Shown: piece by piece, positions 6,602 through 7,121 of the stretch
How positions within the stretch are numbered: the stretch's first letter is position 1
How the letters are laid out: each line of letters opens with the position of its first letter
Program-made: the position numbers and the translations under genes
DNA from: Deltaproteobacteria bacterium
GTDB taxonomy: Bacteria; Myxococcota_A; Polyangia; HGW-17
NCBI GenBank assembly: GCA_003249585.1
Contig: QKIM01000257.1
Location: forward strand, 1 to 7,121
DNA: 7,121 nucleotides
Direction of reading: 5' to 3'
Notes under the pieces: generated by a model
Seen by the model: only the letters and a program-made list of their open reading frames with translations
Database searches by the model: none
Told to the model about the DNA's origin: nothing

Positions 6602-6881
6602 GTTTCAACTCGTCTTTTTGTGGAGTTGAGGCCTGGTCGTCGGCGGTGAAGAGCTTGGTGAGTCCCTTTATGGAGCGGTCACAGCCGCGGGTGCTGACCA
6701 TGACGAAGGCGATGAGGACGGCAAACCCGATGAGGACCTTGTCAAAGAGCTCGCTCTTGGCGGAGTGACGGTACAGGGAGGTGCGACGGCGTCTCCGCAC
6801 GGACGGGGGCAGGGGGGCCTCGGGGTAGAACTCCTTGGGGGTCTTCTTCTTCCTGGATGGTGTTGTCTCGGTGGACGACAT
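6588..6881 (-). CDS. Small single-pass membrane protein between recJ and the DUF6178 gene
   Basis: The product is 97 residues from ATG 6881. A longer frame from 6992 overlaps the recJ end by about 100 nt and is less likely; 6881 lies 7 nt after the recJ stop, a typical operon spacing, and the recJ TGA forms part of a GAG-like binding site. The N-terminal 45 residues are very basic (RKKK at 10-13, a run of five Arg at 29-33) and Pro-rich. One hydrophobic segment, about 45-64 (LFDKVLIGFAVLIAFVMVST), should span the inner membrane, with the basic part in the cytoplasm by the positive-inside rule. The C-terminal 33 residues are polar and end in acidic/His-rich DELKHDEH. I recognise no family. The 3' end overlaps the DUF6178 gene by 14 nt, which argues that this is a real translated gene and that the two products may be linked. 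Confidence 0.7.
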   Translation of the reverse strand: MSSTETTPSRKKKTPKEFYPEAPLPPSVRRRRRTSLYRHSAKSELFDKVLIGFAVLIAFVMVSTRGCDRSIKGLTKLFTADDQASTPQKDELKHDEH

Positions 6882-6888
6882 GGGGATC

Positions 6889-7121
6889 TCAACTGGACCA
6901 GGCGTGCAGTAGCCGCAGTTGAATCGAGTTTCCACCCCTGAAATTGTCTCTCTCAGGAACATATATGATATTGAGAGCTTGATCCGTTTCAAAGGAGAGC
7001 TTGGCCAGGTTGAACCCGATGGCGCGCCGGGTCAATTTGGTCACGGGGTCCCGAAGGACGAGGCTCAGGTGGATCCCCCGCGGATACCTCGAGGAGACGA
7101 CCTCCACCTGCTCACTGAGCA
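6889..7121 (-). CDS. recJ: RecJ single-stranded-DNA-specific exonuclease, C-terminal end only
   Basis: The frame is open to the window edge, so only the last 76 residues are seen, ending at TGA 6891-6889. They match the C-terminal OB-fold of RecJ: RGIHLSLVLRD strands, then RRAIGFNLAKL, then the hallmark ALNIIYVPERDNFRGGNSIQ followed by LRLLHAW. This parallels, from memory, the E. coli RecJ end, with an IAFN motif, then NEFRGNRSLQ and a final Ile-Trp. RecJ degrades single-stranded DNA 5' to 3' in recombinational and mismatch repair; its catalytic DHH domain lies outside the window. A GTG at 7107 inside this stretch is an internal codon, not a start. The gene is followed after 7 nt by the small membrane protein. 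Confidence 0.85.
   Translation of the reverse strand, partial: LSEQVEVVSSRYPRGIHLSLVLRDPVTKLTRRAIGFNLAKLSFETDQALNIIYVPERDNFRGGNSIQLRLLHAWSS

Noticed and set aside
4898..6649. 583-codon open frame on the plus strand opposite the DUF6178 gene
   Set aside because: Low-complexity Gly/Glu/Val-rich translation fully antisense to a well-structured gene; a G+C codon-bias artefact.
6882..6992. Upstream start for the small membrane protein adding 37 residues
   Set aside because: It would overlap the conserved RecJ C-terminus by about 100 nt; the ATG at 6881 has normal operon spacing.

Overview
The window is a G+C-rich, gene-dense bacterial segment in which every supported gene lies on the minus strand, so genes are read from position 7121 down to 1. 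It shows no mobile elements, CRISPR arrays, tRNA or rRNA genes, or integration scars. The gene families (a DUF6178-like protein, a DUF4912 protein next to a short GH57 branching enzyme, RecJ, a YkuD L,D-transpeptidase and a lipobox lipoprotein) suggest a Gram-negative bacterium of the former Deltaproteobacteria (Desulfuromonadota or Myxococcota type). That placement comes from gene content and remembered family distribution, not from a search.

Block A (about 7121-4955) is the tail of one transcription unit. It holds the C-terminal end of recJ (single-strand DNA 5'-3' exonuclease, OB-fold domain), a 97-residue single-pass membrane protein that starts 7 nt after the recJ stop, and a 548-residue DUF6178-like protein whose start overlaps the preceding gene by 14 nt. 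The tight packing suggests coupled translation.

The gap at 4755-4954 carries the best promoter in the window: a perfect TTGACA -35 box, a 16-bp spacer and TAAAGT as -10. It is followed by a leader of roughly 130 nt with two mutually exclusive small hairpins and then a consensus AGGAGG ribosome binding site.

Block B (4754-1) looks like a second operon. It runs DUF4912 protein (SAP/Rho_N-like N-terminus), GH57 1,4-alpha-glucan branching enzyme with both catalytic residues present, secreted YkuD L,D-transpeptidase with SH3-like N-terminal regions, and an unrecognised lipoprotein cut by the window edge. The last three are nearly contiguous: 9 nt separate the branching enzyme from the transpeptidase, and a 4-nt ATGA overlap joins the transpeptidase to the lipoprotein. 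The operon therefore joins an expected cytoplasmic alpha-glucan (glycogen-type) enzyme to envelope functions. The DUF4912/GH57 pairing is familiar to me, but the envelope partners and the unknown lipoprotein are the least explained part. Nothing here is clearly a new defence or mobile system. The points worth checking are the envelope/alpha-glucan linkage, the structured leader, and the in-frame single-TAG junction between the branching enzyme and the transpeptidase.
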